From assembly GCF_001280205.1 (NCBI RefSeq), contig NZ_CP012575.1, positions 1 to 64,000 on the forward strand: 64,000 nt of DNA, in the 5' to 3' direction. A model generated the notes under the pieces. The model had not been told where the DNA came from. It was given only the letters and a program-made list of their open reading frames with translations, and made no database searches. The stretch is from Clavibacter capsici (lineage in GTDB: Bacteria; Actinomycetota; Actinomycetes; Actinomycetales; Microbacteriaceae). Shown piece by piece: positions 8,747 through 18,212 of this stretch (positions within the stretch are counted from its first letter, which is position 1; every line of letters begins with the position of its first letter). The position numbers were made by a program, and so were the translations under genes.

Positions 8747-10358
8747 GCGCGGCCCTCTCCGTGACCGCCTCGGATCCGGCCGCCGCCTTCTTCGGCTTCA
8801 CGATCTTGCCGTCGACCACTTCCTGCCCGGCGACCATGGCGCAGAGCACCTCGTCCTCGAACCAGGGCCGGATGCGGACGAGGACCGGTCCGACGTCAGA
8901 GGCGTCGAACACCGCTCGCCACTTCGGCAGGTGAGCCAGCACGTCCGCCGGGAGGATCTGCTTCGACTTCGACGTCCGCGACCTCGTCGAGCCGTTCCGG
9001 CCGGAGGAGGTGCTCGTCGACCACTCGTCGTAGGTGCCGATGCTCTCGCTGAACCGCTTGAGGAACGGCGACTGCGTGGACTCGCCGCCGCCGTAGACGC
9101 GGATCGACGACGCGCTCCACAGCGTGTCCGCGCCCTCGTTGCCGAAGGTGCGGACTATCTGCCCCCAGGACTGGAAGTACATGCTGAGGCTCAGCCCCAT
9201 CGAGCCGTAGAACGAGACGAGATCCGGCAACTCGGGCCAGCGGACTATGTTCGCGACCTCGTCCAGCTCGAACACGACGGGGACGGTGATGCGGCCGCCG
9301 TCCGCGGATGCCGCCCTCTCGCCGGCGCGGGCGATCGATCGCACGAGCGCAGCGACGAACGCACCACCCGATCCCGCGCCATTGCGCGAGATCAGCACCG
9401 CCGTGTCGCCGCTGCGCACGAACGCCTCCGCGTCGAACCGGCGTACGCCCGGGGCGTGGCTCCACAAAAGCAGCATGTCGTTGGCCAGGGCGGACGCCAT
9501 CCGCTGCGCGGTCGCGTAGACGCTGCCGCGGGTCTTGTCCGGCTGGCCCTGCAACCCGAGCAGTGCTGCCTCCGGCCCCGGGTGCCCGTGCTTCTGCATG
9601 ATCGCGCGGAGCTCGGCGTGCTCCTGCTGCGTGATCCACGCGTAGACCTTGATGAGCCCGACGCCCTCGAGTTTCGCAGCGAGGAGCGCGTACGCGAACA
9701 GGTCCAGGCCCTGGGAATCGAACTGCGCGTCCCTCTTGCTGTCCGCGTCCTTCGTGCTGGCCTCGAAGATCGCCGCGATCTCCTGGGCGCTGATGAGGTC
9801 GGTCACGTCGTCCAACGGGTCGTAGACGAAGTCCGGGCGCGCGTCCCGCCGGTAGACCTGCATGGGGTCGTAGATCCACTGCTGGCCCCGGCGCTGCCGG
9901 CCCGCGAGTACCTCCTTCACCCCGTCGACCTTGTTCGAGGTCATCACCGCCGGCCCGGGTGCTTCCAGCATGTGGCGCACGACGGCGCCGGTGGTCTTAC
10001 CTCGGCCCGGGCCGAAGATGAAGATCGCGATGTCGCGCCAGCCCTGCCATACCCACGTCGAGCCGGCCCCGACTAGCGTGCCGATCCTCTGCCCGGGCAG
10101 CAGACCCTCAGCGCGAGGGTGCAGCTCCTCCCGCGTGGAATTCAGCCGTGCCGCGTACAGCACCGGCGTGAGCCTGTTGCCGGCTCGGAGGTGACGCTGC
10201 ATCCGATCCACGGGATGCGTTCCGTACCGCCTGGTCACGGAGAAGACGGCACCCGCGAGAGCGAGCGCCGATGCGGCGATGAGGAGCGCGGGTGCCCACC
10301 ACGACCAGGGGATCTGGCCGAACGGAGTGGCCAGCGTGTCCAGGGCGGTCGTGCTCAT
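8730..10358 (-). CDS. TraD/TraG-type type IV coupling protein
   Basis: 542 residues. This inner-membrane ATPase links the relaxase-DNA complex to the secretion channel. An N-terminal transmembrane segment (about 21-42, WAPALLIAASALALAGAVF) precedes Walker A FGPGRGKTTG (about 115-124) and Walker B VVFELDEVANI, with SMGLSLSMYFQSWGQI after it as in the TraG/VirD4 family. Walker A has Arg before GKT instead of the more usual Ser. The C-terminus is Lys/Ala-rich. The ATG has an AGAGGA ribosome site. It sits between the NlpC/P60 hydrolase and DUF4913 genes in the minus-strand transfer operon. Confidence 0.9.
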   Translation of the reverse strand: MSTTALDTLATPFGQIPWSWWAPALLIAASALALAGAVFSVTRRYGTHPVDRMQRHLRAGNRLTPVLYAARLNSTREELHPRAEGLLPGQRIGTLVGAGSTWVWQGWRDIAIFIFGPGRGKTTGAVVRHMLEAPGPAVMTSNKVDGVKEVLAGRQRRGQQWIYDPMQVYRRDARPDFVYDPLDDVTDLISAQEIAAIFEASTKDADSKRDAQFDSQGLDLFAYALLAAKLEGVGLIKVYAWITQQEHAELRAIMQKHGHPGPEAALLGLQGQPDKTRGSVYATAQRMASALANDMLLLWSHAPGVRRFDAEAFVRSGDTAVLISRNGAGSGGAFVAALVRSIARAGERAASADGGRITVPVVFELDEVANIVRWPELPDLVSFYGSMGLSLSMYFQSWGQIVRTFGNEGADTLWSASSIRVYGGGESTQSPFLKRFSESIGTYDEWSTSTSSGRNGSTRSRTSKSKQILPADVLAHLPKWRAVFDASDVGPVLVRIRPWFEDEVLCAMVAGQEVVDGKIVKPKKAAAGSEAVTERAAHVDAV

Positions 10359-10409
10359 CTGGTTGTCCTCTTCCTCGTCGTGTGTGCGATCTGCTGATGT
10401 CGCGCAGGG

Positions 10410-11462
10410 CTAGCCGAGCCCGTCGACGGGGCGCCAGACCTGTCCGTTCGGCTGGCCCCAGACCTTCTGGACCTTGACGACGTCGCCGACCTTCGGGGCC
10501 GCGATCATGACGTCGCCGCCCAGGCTGATGCCGACGTGCCAGGCGCCGTCGCCGCCCCAGAAGATGAGATCGCCGGGCTGCGCCTCGGACAGCGGATGCA
10601 TCTGGCCCCGCGCAACGCCGTTGCGCCACTGGGTGGTCGCCGAATGTCCGCCGTCGATGTCGATCCCGATGCCGGCGTAGGCCACCTTGGTCAGGCCGGA
10701 GCAATCCCAGCTGTCGGGGCCGGCACCGCCGAGCCGGTACGGCTTGCCGAGCTGCTGCTTCGCGAATGCAATGACCTGCGCGACCTGCTCGGCATGCGGA
10801 CCCGTCGGCGGGTGTTCCCCCGTAGCCAGCTCACCGCTCGCGAGGCCTCTTCCACGCGAGCAGGCGAGGCCCTGGTCCGTGCTCGAGACATGCGCGACGT
10901 CGGCTCCCGAGAGGCCGTCCATCAGCTCGGTTGCCTCCGGCAGGTGCGTTGCGTAGCGGTCGGGGAACGCCGACCGCTCGACCGCCTGCGCCGCCTCGCC
11001 CGGTGCCTTCGCCTCCCAGCCGGGGACGGCCGTGAGGCGGTCGTAGAAGAGCCCGATGGCGTACTGCGGATCCGTGATTTGATCGTGCGTCCCCCACCTC
11101 TGCGACGGCCGCATCTGGAAGAGGCCGGCGGAGTCGCGATCCCCGCCGTCGAGATCCCGGAGACCCGACTCGGTCATCGCCGCGATCAGGGCGATCTGCT
11201 GGGCGTGCCGGTCGAGACCGCGCTGCCTGCCGATCGAGAGGATCGACGCCGCGTTCTGGAGCTGCTCGCCCGAGTACGCGCCGATGCGGTCAGGGAGCTG
11301 GCCCGTCTGCACGGCGACGGCCGGCCCGATGGCGGCACAGGCGGAAGCCGAGGCTCTGTCGTTCCCTCCGTCGATGACGATGGTGAAGACGACTACGACG
11401 AGCGCCGCGAGGCCGATGACCGGCGCGGCGACCACCATGGCGATCGCACCGCCCTTGCTCAC
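10410..11462 (-). CDS. Cell-wall hydrolase with lysozyme-like and NlpC/P60 domains (VirB1-like)
   Basis: 350 residues from the GTG at 11462, whose GTGA overlaps the upstream stop; the longer frame upstream is a shadow. An N-terminal transmembrane helix (AMVVAAPVIGLAALVVVV) anchors it. The middle has the lysozyme-like pattern IALIAAMTESGL and SAGLFQMRPSQRWG, with the likely catalytic Glu in AMTESGL. The C-terminus is NlpC/P60: Cys in SWDCSGL and His in AWHVGISLGG. Such two-domain enzymes open peptidoglycan locally so the type IV channel can pass through the wall. Domain calls are strong; its place in the channel comes from operon context. Confidence 0.88.
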   Translation of the reverse strand: MSKGGAIAMVVAAPVIGLAALVVVVFTIVIDGGNDRASASACAAIGPAVAVQTGQLPDRIGAYSGEQLQNAASILSIGRQRGLDRHAQQIALIAAMTESGLRDLDGGDRDSAGLFQMRPSQRWGTHDQITDPQYAIGLFYDRLTAVPGWEAKAPGEAAQAVERSAFPDRYATHLPEATELMDGLSGADVAHVSSTDQGLACSRGRGLASGELATGEHPPTGPHAEQVAQVIAFAKQQLGKPYRLGGAGPDSWDCSGLTKVAYAGIGIDIDGGHSATTQWRNGVARGQMHPLSEAQPGDLIFWGGDGAWHVGISLGGDVMIAAPKVGDVVKVQKVWGQPNGQVWRPVDGLG

Positions 11463-11932
11463 GGCGCGCCGCCGGCCGGGTCGATGTACGAGACCTTCCA
11501 CGGCGCGGCCGGCCTGTCCCGGTGCAGCGTGACGGTCACCGGTCCGCCGACCGCGGCGTCGAACTGCCATGCCGCATCCGTCGCTGTCTGCTGATCGCCG
11601 ACTGGTCCGCCGGCGTCCATCACGCCCGCGCACGGCACGTTCGCCGGATCCGTCGCCGCATAGAGCACGCGGGCGTCGGCCGTGAGGTCCGGGTCGAGCG
11701 CGCGCTGCCACGTCCCGGAGTCGACGTCGGGTCTGCAGAAGGCGGTCGCGGCCGCGAACGCCAGCGCGCGATCCTCTGGTTCGGGTGTCGCCGTGGACGT
11801 CGCGTCAGCGGCGAACACGCCCGTGTCTTCGGACCCTGAGCCCGGCACCGAACGCGCCACCAGCATCACGGCGACTAGCAGACTGCTAGCGCCCGTCACC
11901 CCCAGAGCGATGACGATGGCTCTCCTCGACAT
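11459..11932 (-). CDS. Membrane-anchored transfer-operon protein (possible VirB8-like)
   Basis: 157 residues from MSRRAIVIALG at 11932, eight bases after the upstream gene's stop. Residues 4-26 form one transmembrane or signal-anchor helix (IVIALGVTGASSLLVAVML). The exported part is about 130 residues with two cysteines (FCRPD and VPCAG) that could form a disulfide, ending with a strand-rich VTVTLHRDRPAAPWKVSYI. The layout, one helix plus a small extracytoplasmic domain of the NTF2-like kind, is that of VirB8/TraM-like channel subunits of Gram-positive systems. I cannot confirm the fold from sequence alone. Confidence 0.6.
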   Translation of the reverse strand: MSRRAIVIALGVTGASSLLVAVMLVARSVPGSGSEDTGVFAADATSTATPEPEDRALAFAAATAFCRPDVDSGTWQRALDPDLTADARVLYAATDPANVPCAGVMDAGGPVGDQQTATDAAWQFDAAVGGPVTVTLHRDRPAAPWKVSYIDPAGGAP

Positions 11933-11937
11933 GGGAC

Positions 11938-13119
11938 CTACCGGTACCCGTCGACGATGGCGGCCGCGATACGCATCCACGCCAGGCGCGTGGCCGGCGA
12001 CACCCGCCCCGGCACGATCTGCACTCCCCCGGCCGCGGCCCTGTCCCGCGGGACCTGGATGAGCTGTGCCGACGACACCTCGAGGAACCGCGCGATCGCT
12101 CCGCGGTCGACCTCATCCGGCACGTCCGCCATGTCGGTGACGACGACGATGGCGCCGTCGGCGAGGGGCGCATAGCCGTGCTCGCGCAACCACTCGATGG
12201 CCCGGGCAGCGCGGTCGGCCGCCGAGACCGCCCAGTCGGTCACGATCACGACGTTGGAGACGCTGCGGAGGATGCCCGCCATCGCCGGGTGCGAGACGCC
12301 CGTGCCGCAGTCGGTGAGCACCACGTTGTAGTAGCGCGCCACCAGTGCCTGGACCCGGGCGTGGTCGTCGGCGGTGAGCGCGTCGGACACCTCGGGATCC
12401 TGCTCCCCTGCGATGACGTGCAGCCGGTTCGCGTGGTGCATGTACCGGGAGAGGTCGGTGAGCGAGCCGATCGTCTCGGCCTCCCGGACGACGTCGGTCA
12501 CGGTCGGTGCGGTCTCCACGTCGTAGGCCGCTTCGCCGACGACACGCTCGGCGAGATCGCCGGAATCCGGGTTCATGTCGACCGCACACGGCGGGTCGCC
12601 GCGGTGCTCGGCGAGCATCATCCCGACACCGCCGGTCGTCGACGTCTTCCCGACGCCGCCCTTCAACGAGAGGATCGCGGTGGAGTGGCTACCGGTCAGC
12701 TTCCGGCTGATCCGCCGCGCGAGCTCATCCGTCTCCCGCTCGAGCGCGGACTGGCCGAGGTTCACCACTCCCCCTGTGGCCGCGTACACGGCGGCGCGGA
12801 GCCCGGTCCGCGGTCGCGGCTTCGCCGGCTTCACGAAGCGCACGTCCGCGCGGCGGAGTGAGGCGCCCGGGGCTATCGTCGCCGCAGCCGGTCCGGCAGC
12901 ATGGACGGTGCCGTCCGTGTCGACGGAGAACCAGCCCTCCTTGCCGGAGACCGTGTCGATGCTGTGCACGCGGATCGGGCGGCCCTTCTGCTGCGCGTTC
13001 CGGGTCAGCCACTCGATGGCGTCGGCGTAGGAGCCGGCGCCAGAGAAGGGGACGTCGCCAAGCCGGAGGACGTCGCCGGTCGCGATCAGGTCGAGCTCAT
13101 CGCAGGGAATCGTGGTCAT
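11938..13119 (-). CDS. MinD/ParA-like ATPase of the transfer operon
   Basis: 393 residues. The N-terminal 120 residues are a family-specific extension (IPCDELDLIATGDVLRLGD). A deviant Walker A, LKGGVGKTSTTGGVGM (about 150-165), marks the P-loop MinD/ParA class, followed by CAVDMNPDSGDLAERV and YYNVVLTDCGTGVSHP as the Walker A'/B strands. Such ATPases occur in SCO6880-type actinobacterial transfer operons. It is not the plasmid partition ATPase, which is a much shorter protein encoded at 27348. Role in transfer, perhaps positioning of the machine at the membrane, is inference. Confidence 0.8.
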   Translation of the reverse strand: MTTIPCDELDLIATGDVLRLGDVPFSGAGSYADAIEWLTRNAQQKGRPIRVHSIDTVSGKEGWFSVDTDGTVHAAGPAAATIAPGASLRRADVRFVKPAKPRPRTGLRAAVYAATGGVVNLGQSALERETDELARRISRKLTGSHSTAILSLKGGVGKTSTTGGVGMMLAEHRGDPPCAVDMNPDSGDLAERVVGEAAYDVETAPTVTDVVREAETIGSLTDLSRYMHHANRLHVIAGEQDPEVSDALTADDHARVQALVARYYNVVLTDCGTGVSHPAMAGILRSVSNVVIVTDWAVSAADRAARAIEWLREHGYAPLADGAIVVVTDMADVPDEVDRGAIARFLEVSSAQLIQVPRDRAAAGGVQIVPGRVSPATRLAWMRIAAAIVDGYR

Positions 13120-13128
13120 TCGGGCCTC

Positions 13129-14628
13129 CTAGTGCCGGTACCGGTCGTCGGTGACGTGGAGCCGCTGCTGCACGTCGGTCTGGAGCATCTGGACGGTGAT
13201 CCCGGCCCGCTCGGGGAGCTTCAACATCACGCGCCCGGCCCCAGGCGGGGCCCCCTTCGTTCCCTTGCCCCTGCGTGGGGACCGCCACGACGGCGCGGCG
13301 TTGAAGCTCGCAACTCGGTCGATCTCCTTGGCGGTGAGCCGGCGCGTGCCGCTGAGCGACTCCAGGTCGTCGCGAGTCAGGGCCATGAGCAGCAGGAGCC
13401 CGGAGCGCTCGATGAGCCCGCGCGCCTTCTCCCGGTCGGCGGGGTTCGAGAGCGAGAGGAGGTCCTTCGGGGAGTGGGTGACCTTGAGGTCGGCCTCGCC
13501 TTTGCTCCGGTTCGTGCGGGACGCCGCGTCGGCACGGTCGACGATGTCCTCGCAGGAGCGCAGCGGGTACCAGAACTCGTCCTTCAACGACGTGTATCCG
13601 CTCCAGGTCACGGTCGGCTCGTAGAGGTCGCCGGCACGGGCGGCCTCCTCGGCCAGACGTTGCTCGTGCTGCGCGATCTCCCAGTGCGCGTCGATCGCGT
13701 CGCTGCCGAGCGACCAGGTGGAGAGCATCGCCGCCGACAGCAGCCGCGTGTTCGACGGGTCGATGCTCGACGTGTCGAAGCAGAAGCCACCCGGGTTGCC
13801 GGGGTCGAACTCGACGGAGTCCCGGCCGCTGAGCATCTGGCCCATCTCCCCCGCGAGCATGGCCCGCAGCGTCTCACCGAGGCGTGCGAACCGGGCGTGG
13901 AAGTCCGCTGCATCACGGCGGCCTGTCACGTGGAGCATGCGCTCGGAGACGACGTCGAAGACCGTCACGAGGTCCTGCGTCACCGGACGGGGCTCCCGCT
14001 CGCGGAGCGTGTCGACGATCGCCTCGAGCGCGGCGTCCTCGATGTCGTCGAGCGGCGCTCCGCGGCTGACCCGCGCGTTGAGCTGCACGAGCGCGACCGC
14101 CTTGTCGCGCGCCAGCTGCGACAGCTCGGCGCCGACGCGGCCGCCTATGCGCGAGGCCGCGGCCCCGAGCGGTCCGGGCGAGACAATGTTGAGCTTGTCG
14201 CGCCCGGATCCGGGTCCGATCGAGAAGACCTTCCCGCCGGCGGCGCGGATCATCGGCACGTGCTCGCCCTTGATCGGGTCGTAGACGGCCGGCGTCAGCC
14301 CCCGGCCCATCTGCCCGAGGAGGATCGTCTGGGCGGTGCTCGACTTGCCCACCCCGTTGATGCCGAGGAGGAACGCCGACGGCGACGAGATCACGTCCGC
14401 CCGGTAGAGCGCCTCATGGTCCGTGCACACGGCCGTGCCGGTGTCGACGCAGCGGCCGAGCGGAGCGCCGTCCGTCGGACGGCCGGTGCCGACGCCGAAC
14501 GGGTAGATCCCGCACACCTGCACAGAGGTCGAGAACCACATCGGCGGCTGTGGCACGCGCGACCAGAGGCCTCCCCCACGACCATGGAACCCCATGGGCG
14601 TGCGCTGCAGGACCGTCGATCCGGCCAT
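13129..14628 (-). CDS. VirB4/TraE-like conjugation ATPase
   Basis: 499 residues from MAGSTVLQRTPMGFHG at 14628, with ATGA overlap to the upstream SCO6880 gene. Walker A is LLGINGVGKSSTAQ, followed by AVYDPIKGEHVPMI and IGPGSGRDKLNIVSPG, the pattern of VirB4-class ATP-binding proteins that energise type IV channels. A conserved-looking C-terminal region (LLLLMALTRDDLESLSGTRR) follows. In Gram-positive compact systems the membrane-proximal part is supplied by the SCO6880 partner, which matches the adjacent gene. I could not pick out a clear Walker B. Confidence 0.8.
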   Translation of the reverse strand: MAGSTVLQRTPMGFHGRGGGLWSRVPQPPMWFSTSVQVCGIYPFGVGTGRPTDGAPLGRCVDTGTAVCTDHEALYRADVISSPSAFLLGINGVGKSSTAQTILLGQMGRGLTPAVYDPIKGEHVPMIRAAGGKVFSIGPGSGRDKLNIVSPGPLGAAASRIGGRVGAELSQLARDKAVALVQLNARVSRGAPLDDIEDAALEAIVDTLREREPRPVTQDLVTVFDVVSERMLHVTGRRDAADFHARFARLGETLRAMLAGEMGQMLSGRDSVEFDPGNPGGFCFDTSSIDPSNTRLLSAAMLSTWSLGSDAIDAHWEIAQHEQRLAEEAARAGDLYEPTVTWSGYTSLKDEFWYPLRSCEDIVDRADAASRTNRSKGEADLKVTHSPKDLLSLSNPADREKARGLIERSGLLLLMALTRDDLESLSGTRRLTAKEIDRVASFNAAPSWRSPRRGKGTKGAPPGAGRVMLKLPERAGITVQMLQTDVQQRLHVTDDRYRH

Positions 14629-16157
14629 CAGTTGCCGCCCTCGGCCAGCCGCTGCACGGACGTCTCGTACTGCCAGGGGAGCAGCCCCAGCGGCAGCGTC
14701 GAGTGGAAGGCGGCTGCGGTGTCGGTCTCGACGAAGCGCCACGCCAGCCCGGTCCCCTCGAGCAGGCCCTTGAGCTTCTGCAGCGCGTCGCGCTGGGCCC
14801 GAGGCGTGGGCTCGAAGGTCACCGTCACCTCCATGGCGAAGCGGGTCATGGACGCGCCCGACACCAGGTCGGTCTCGGTCTTGTCGGCCAGCTGCACCTT
14901 GTACGTGTCGAACATGGAGGCCCGGGCCCTGGCCGTCGCGGCCACTCCCGTGCTCCGACGCAGCTCGGCCGCGCGCCGGAGTGACTCCCCCGGCGTCAGC
15001 GGACGGTAGAAGACCGCGACCCGCTTGCGCAGAAACTTGTCCTGGGGCAGGAACAGCGCGGCCATACTGTCCTCGGTGATGTGGGCCTGTGGAGGCGCGA
15101 GCATCATCACCGTGACCGAGGCCACACCGTCGTGGCGACAGACCCGGCGGGCGGTGTCGTCGAACTCATCGGGACCGGCATCGGTGACGCGGAGCCGGAA
15201 GGGGCGCCCGGCGAGCTCGTCGAGCGCGATCTCCAGCTCCCGATCGGGCCGGTAGGCGATGCGCACCGAACGCGCCAGCTCCTCGCTGGTGGTGACGGCC
15301 AGGCGCCCGGCGCCGGCGTCGGCGAGTCGGGCCCGGTGCTCCGGCAGCCGGGCCGCCACCTCAGCGGCCGCGTCCTCCAACGTGTCGCCCAGCTCCTTCT
15401 GCGACCAGGCGAGTGTCGCGAACACCTCGACGGACGAGCACCGCGCCGGCAGCCGGCGGGCACCCTCGAGGAGCGCCTTCCGGGCGAGCTCCGGAGCCGT
15501 CGGCGACACCTCGGCCGCGATCTTCTCGACGAGCGGCGCCGACGAGGTGAGGGCGGAGTCCACGACGATGACGGCGCCCTGCATGGCCGAGTCCTTCGAG
15601 AGCGACGCGATCCAACCACCCAGAGCGGAGACGTGGGCGTCGACCGTCTCCTGCGGCAGCATCGTCGTCCCGTCGGGGTGGCACACGATCGTCGCGGTGA
15701 GCGTCGGCTCTGACGAGGAACGGCGGTGGTGCAGCAGGACGAACGGCGCACCCTCGCCGTCCTCGCCCTCGATCTCCTCGAGCTCGGCCAGCGGACCCGG
15801 GAGCGCGAAGAGCGCGTCAGTCGGCAAGGAGGAGAAGGCGCCCGTCCGGTGGACAGTGCTTCCGGCGGCCCGCCTCGATCGGTGCGCCAGCCGGTCGGCC
15901 CAGCGTGCGGCGATGGTGCGTCCGCTGTTGAATGGCCCCCATCTCAGGACGAAGAGGAGCTCCCACAGGAGGACGAGTCCGAGCGCGCTCAGTCCGAACG
16001 CCCACATGTCGAGGCCGATGGAGATCACGAGCACCAGGACCGATGTGAGCAGGGCGCCCCAACCGCCGACCATGGTCAGGCCGCCGACAGTGGCCTTCGT
16101 GGTCGGGAGCCAGTTGCCGAACTTGACGCGCTCTGTCGCATGCGCCCGATCAGTCAC
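14628..16157 (-). CDS. SCO6880-family conjugation membrane protein
   Basis: 509 residues. Two close transmembrane helices lie near the N-terminus (TMVGGWGALLTSVLVLVISI and WAFGLSALGLVLLWELLFVL), preceded by the short motif VKFGNWLPTT typical of SCO6880 proteins. The remaining cytoplasmic 400 residues resemble the N-terminal part of VirB4. Together with the following ATPase it probably forms a split VirB4 engine. It overlaps both neighbours by a few bases. Family assignment is from the N-terminal motif, length and gene order. Confidence 0.82.
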   Translation of the reverse strand: MTDRAHATERVKFGNWLPTTKATVGGLTMVGGWGALLTSVLVLVISIGLDMWAFGLSALGLVLLWELLFVLRWGPFNSGRTIAARWADRLAHRSRRAAGSTVHRTGAFSSLPTDALFALPGPLAELEEIEGEDGEGAPFVLLHHRRSSSEPTLTATIVCHPDGTTMLPQETVDAHVSALGGWIASLSKDSAMQGAVIVVDSALTSSAPLVEKIAAEVSPTAPELARKALLEGARRLPARCSSVEVFATLAWSQKELGDTLEDAAAEVAARLPEHRARLADAGAGRLAVTTSEELARSVRIAYRPDRELEIALDELAGRPFRLRVTDAGPDEFDDTARRVCRHDGVASVTVMMLAPPQAHITEDSMAALFLPQDKFLRKRVAVFYRPLTPGESLRRAAELRRSTGVAATARARASMFDTYKVQLADKTETDLVSGASMTRFAMEVTVTFEPTPRAQRDALQKLKGLLEGTGLAWRFVETDTAAAFHSTLPLGLLPWQYETSVQRLAEGGN

Positions 16158-17415
16158 CGATCATCCCCTCCGCCGTGGTGTCCGCTGCCTGGGTGCTGTC
16201 GGCCGTGTGCTGCGCCGCGGTCCATTCCGCTCGGGATCCCGGAGACGTACCGCCCGGGGCGGCGTATCCCGTCGCACGGAACGATCCGGACAGGGCCGTG
16301 GATGACCCGACGGCAGCGGTGTCGCCACCAGGCGCACCCTCTCCTGCGCCGTCGACCGCGCTCGGGCTGCCGACGGTGGCCGTCGTCGCAGCCGAGGGAC
16401 CCTCCGCGCCGGCCGCCGTGCCGGCGCCGGACGTCCCGGTCGTGGTGGTGCCCGCGGCCGCACCCGTGCCGGCGATGGCGGACCCGCCGCCGGTCGCCAC
16501 GGCTGCGCCGATGGCCACTCCTGCGGAGACCGCCGCCGTGATGCCCTCGACGGCCATGGCCCCACCGGACGTACGCCCGACGGCTTCGACGGCGGGGACG
16601 ACGAGCCGCATCAGGGCCGGGAGCGTGAGCACGGCGAGGCCGATCAGCGTCAGTCCGGTCAGGACGCCGCCGGGCCCGTCGTCGCCGTTCTTGAGTCGCC
16701 ACGCGTAGGCGTAGATCGCCGCGGCGATCGGGCTGTAGATGAGGAAGGCGATGAGCCAGGAGGTCACCTTCTCGAAGGCCTGATGCCCGCGCTGGAAGAG
16801 CGACGCGGCAGCGGCCGACGGCCAGAACGCCGCGAGCAGCGGCAGCGTCGCATCTCGCGCGATCATGATGATCCACTGGCACCCCACGGCGAGGATGCCG
16901 ACCAGCCCGAAGATGAGCGCCAGCGCCGGGAACTGCGTGGCGAAAGTCGACACGATCTCGGCGCCGTTCGCGCTCGTGCCCGAGACGCGGAGGATGTACT
17001 GCGAGTACGCGTCGGAGGCCCAGGCGAGGACCTTGAGCGCACCGGCTCCGGCGGCCGTCACGGCCAGGACGCGAGCGGCGCCGCTCGCGGCGTCCTTGAT
17101 GGGTTCGCTGCGGACCATGAGCATCGTCCGGATCCCCGCGACGATCAGCCCGAGGGTGAACAGTGCCACATCCACGGGGAGGTTGCTCTCCCGGAACCAC
17201 TGGCTGGCGGCGCCCTGGATGTCGACGATGAAGGAGTTCGCCGTCCACGACGTGAGGAAGTCCTTCGTGACGGAGTCGAAGCCCTGGTACATCTGCGCCG
17301 CCGTGTCCTCGAACGCGCCGGTGGCGACGCTGCGCGCGGCCGAATTCGCGGCACCGCAGGGTGCGACGAGCGCGCAGACGGCATTGCCCACCGCGTCGAG
17401 CGGGTGGGCGATCAC
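16150..17415 (-). CDS. VirB6/TrbL-like polytopic membrane protein
   Basis: 421 residues from the GTG at 17415 (GTGA overlap with the upstream stop); the frame upstream of it is a shadow. It has about six transmembrane helices (VALFTLGLIVAGIRTMLMV, ALALIFGLVGILAVGCQWII, WLIAFLIYSPIAAAIYAYAW, GLTLIGLAVLTLPALMRLV). The WPSAAAASLFQRG...FEKVTSWLIAFL segment and a Gly/Ala/Thr-rich low-complexity C-tail of about 120 residues are typical of TrbL-like proteins of actinobacterial transfer systems. It should form part of the inner-membrane channel. Confidence 0.8.
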   Translation of the reverse strand: MIAHPLDAVGNAVCALVAPCGAANSAARSVATGAFEDTAAQMYQGFDSVTKDFLTSWTANSFIVDIQGAASQWFRESNLPVDVALFTLGLIVAGIRTMLMVRSEPIKDAASGAARVLAVTAAGAGALKVLAWASDAYSQYILRVSGTSANGAEIVSTFATQFPALALIFGLVGILAVGCQWIIMIARDATLPLLAAFWPSAAAASLFQRGHQAFEKVTSWLIAFLIYSPIAAAIYAYAWRLKNGDDGPGGVLTGLTLIGLAVLTLPALMRLVVPAVEAVGRTSGGAMAVEGITAAVSAGVAIGAAVATGGGSAIAGTGAAAGTTTTGTSGAGTAAGAEGPSAATTATVGSPSAVDGAGEGAPGGDTAAVGSSTALSGSFRATGYAAPGGTSPGSRAEWTAAQHTADSTQAADTTAEGMIGD

Positions 17416-18212
17416 GCGTCGCCGCCCAACCAGGGGATGAAGTCCCCCCTGCCGGGTGTCGTGCTGCCACCCGCGGACAGGTTGCCGTCGTCCAGCACCC
17501 GGAGCTTCCAGTCGCCATCGACCCAGATCATCGTCGCGGGGATGCCGGCGTACCCGGTCGGCGAGCTCGGGAACGTGTATACGAGCGTGATCTGCGCCTG
17601 ATCCGGTGAGAACGCGTCGACGATGAACCCGGCCGCCGTCATGCCGTTCGTCAGCATCGACTGCGGGTCCGACCGCCTGGCGGTCTCGGAGATCGCGGTC
17701 TGCTTCCCTGGCCCGTCCGCGATGTAGAAGGCCAACGAGTCGCCGATCGGGTGGCGCGCGTCGAACTGGCTGTACACAGCGGTCACCGCGGCCAGAGCGG
17801 CCCCGACGCGCGAGTGCGCGAAGCAGGCGTCGAACCCGTCGAGCTCCTTCGTCGGACCGACGGTCGGCGAGACCGGCCACGAGAGCCCGTCAATGCCGGG
17901 CTGGTACCGCAGATCCGACGGGATGCTCGGTCGGGACGACGTCTCCCCTGTAGGCGCGGAGCACGATGGGGTGTCGCTCACCAGAGGGGTGGGCGTCGCC
18001 TCGACAGGCTCGTCGCGATGCGAGGCGTCGGGACCTGCTGGCGACGCTCCCTCGGGCGCGACGACGCCCAGCACCGTCACGGTCACGACGACGAGGAGCG
18101 CAGCACCGAGCACGCCGACCGCGCCCCACTTCGCCTGCTTAGAGTGCCAGGCGCGGGAGGCGTGCCCCCGCTCGTCCGGGGTGCGCACGTTCACGTCGGG
18201 ATCGGCGTGCAT
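17412..18212 (-). CDS. Single-pass membrane protein of the transfer operon
   Basis: 266 residues from MHADPDVNVRTPDERG at 18212. One transmembrane helix (WGAVGVLGAALLVVVTVTVLGVV, about 30-52) is followed by a roughly 210-residue extracytoplasmic domain with a Thr/Pro linker and motifs SQFDARHPIGDSLAFYIADG and TMIWVDGDWKLRVLDDG. The strand-rich C-terminal ending in a short WKLRVL strand recalls NTF2/VirB8-type folds. The start overlaps the upstream pilin-like gene by 22 bases. I recognise it as a usual member of this operon type but not by a named domain. Confidence 0.65.
   Translation of the reverse strand: MHADPDVNVRTPDERGHASRAWHSKQAKWGAVGVLGAALLVVVTVTVLGVVAPEGASPAGPDASHRDEPVEATPTPLVSDTPSCSAPTGETSSRPSIPSDLRYQPGIDGLSWPVSPTVGPTKELDGFDACFAHSRVGAALAAVTAVYSQFDARHPIGDSLAFYIADGPGKQTAISETARRSDPQSMLTNGMTAAGFIVDAFSPDQAQITLVYTFPSSPTGYAGIPATMIWVDGDWKLRVLDDGNLSAGGSTTPGRGDFIPWLGGDA

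Noticed and set aside
8622-10076. A 484-codon open frame antisense to the coupling protein
   Set aside because: Shadow frame; the minus strand has Walker A and B and a transmembrane segment, while this frame has low-complexity Arg/Leu/Val sequence.
12901-15009. A 702-codon open frame antisense to the VirB4-like gene
   Set aside because: No recognisable motif and typical shadow composition; the minus-strand genes overlap each other perfectly as an operon.
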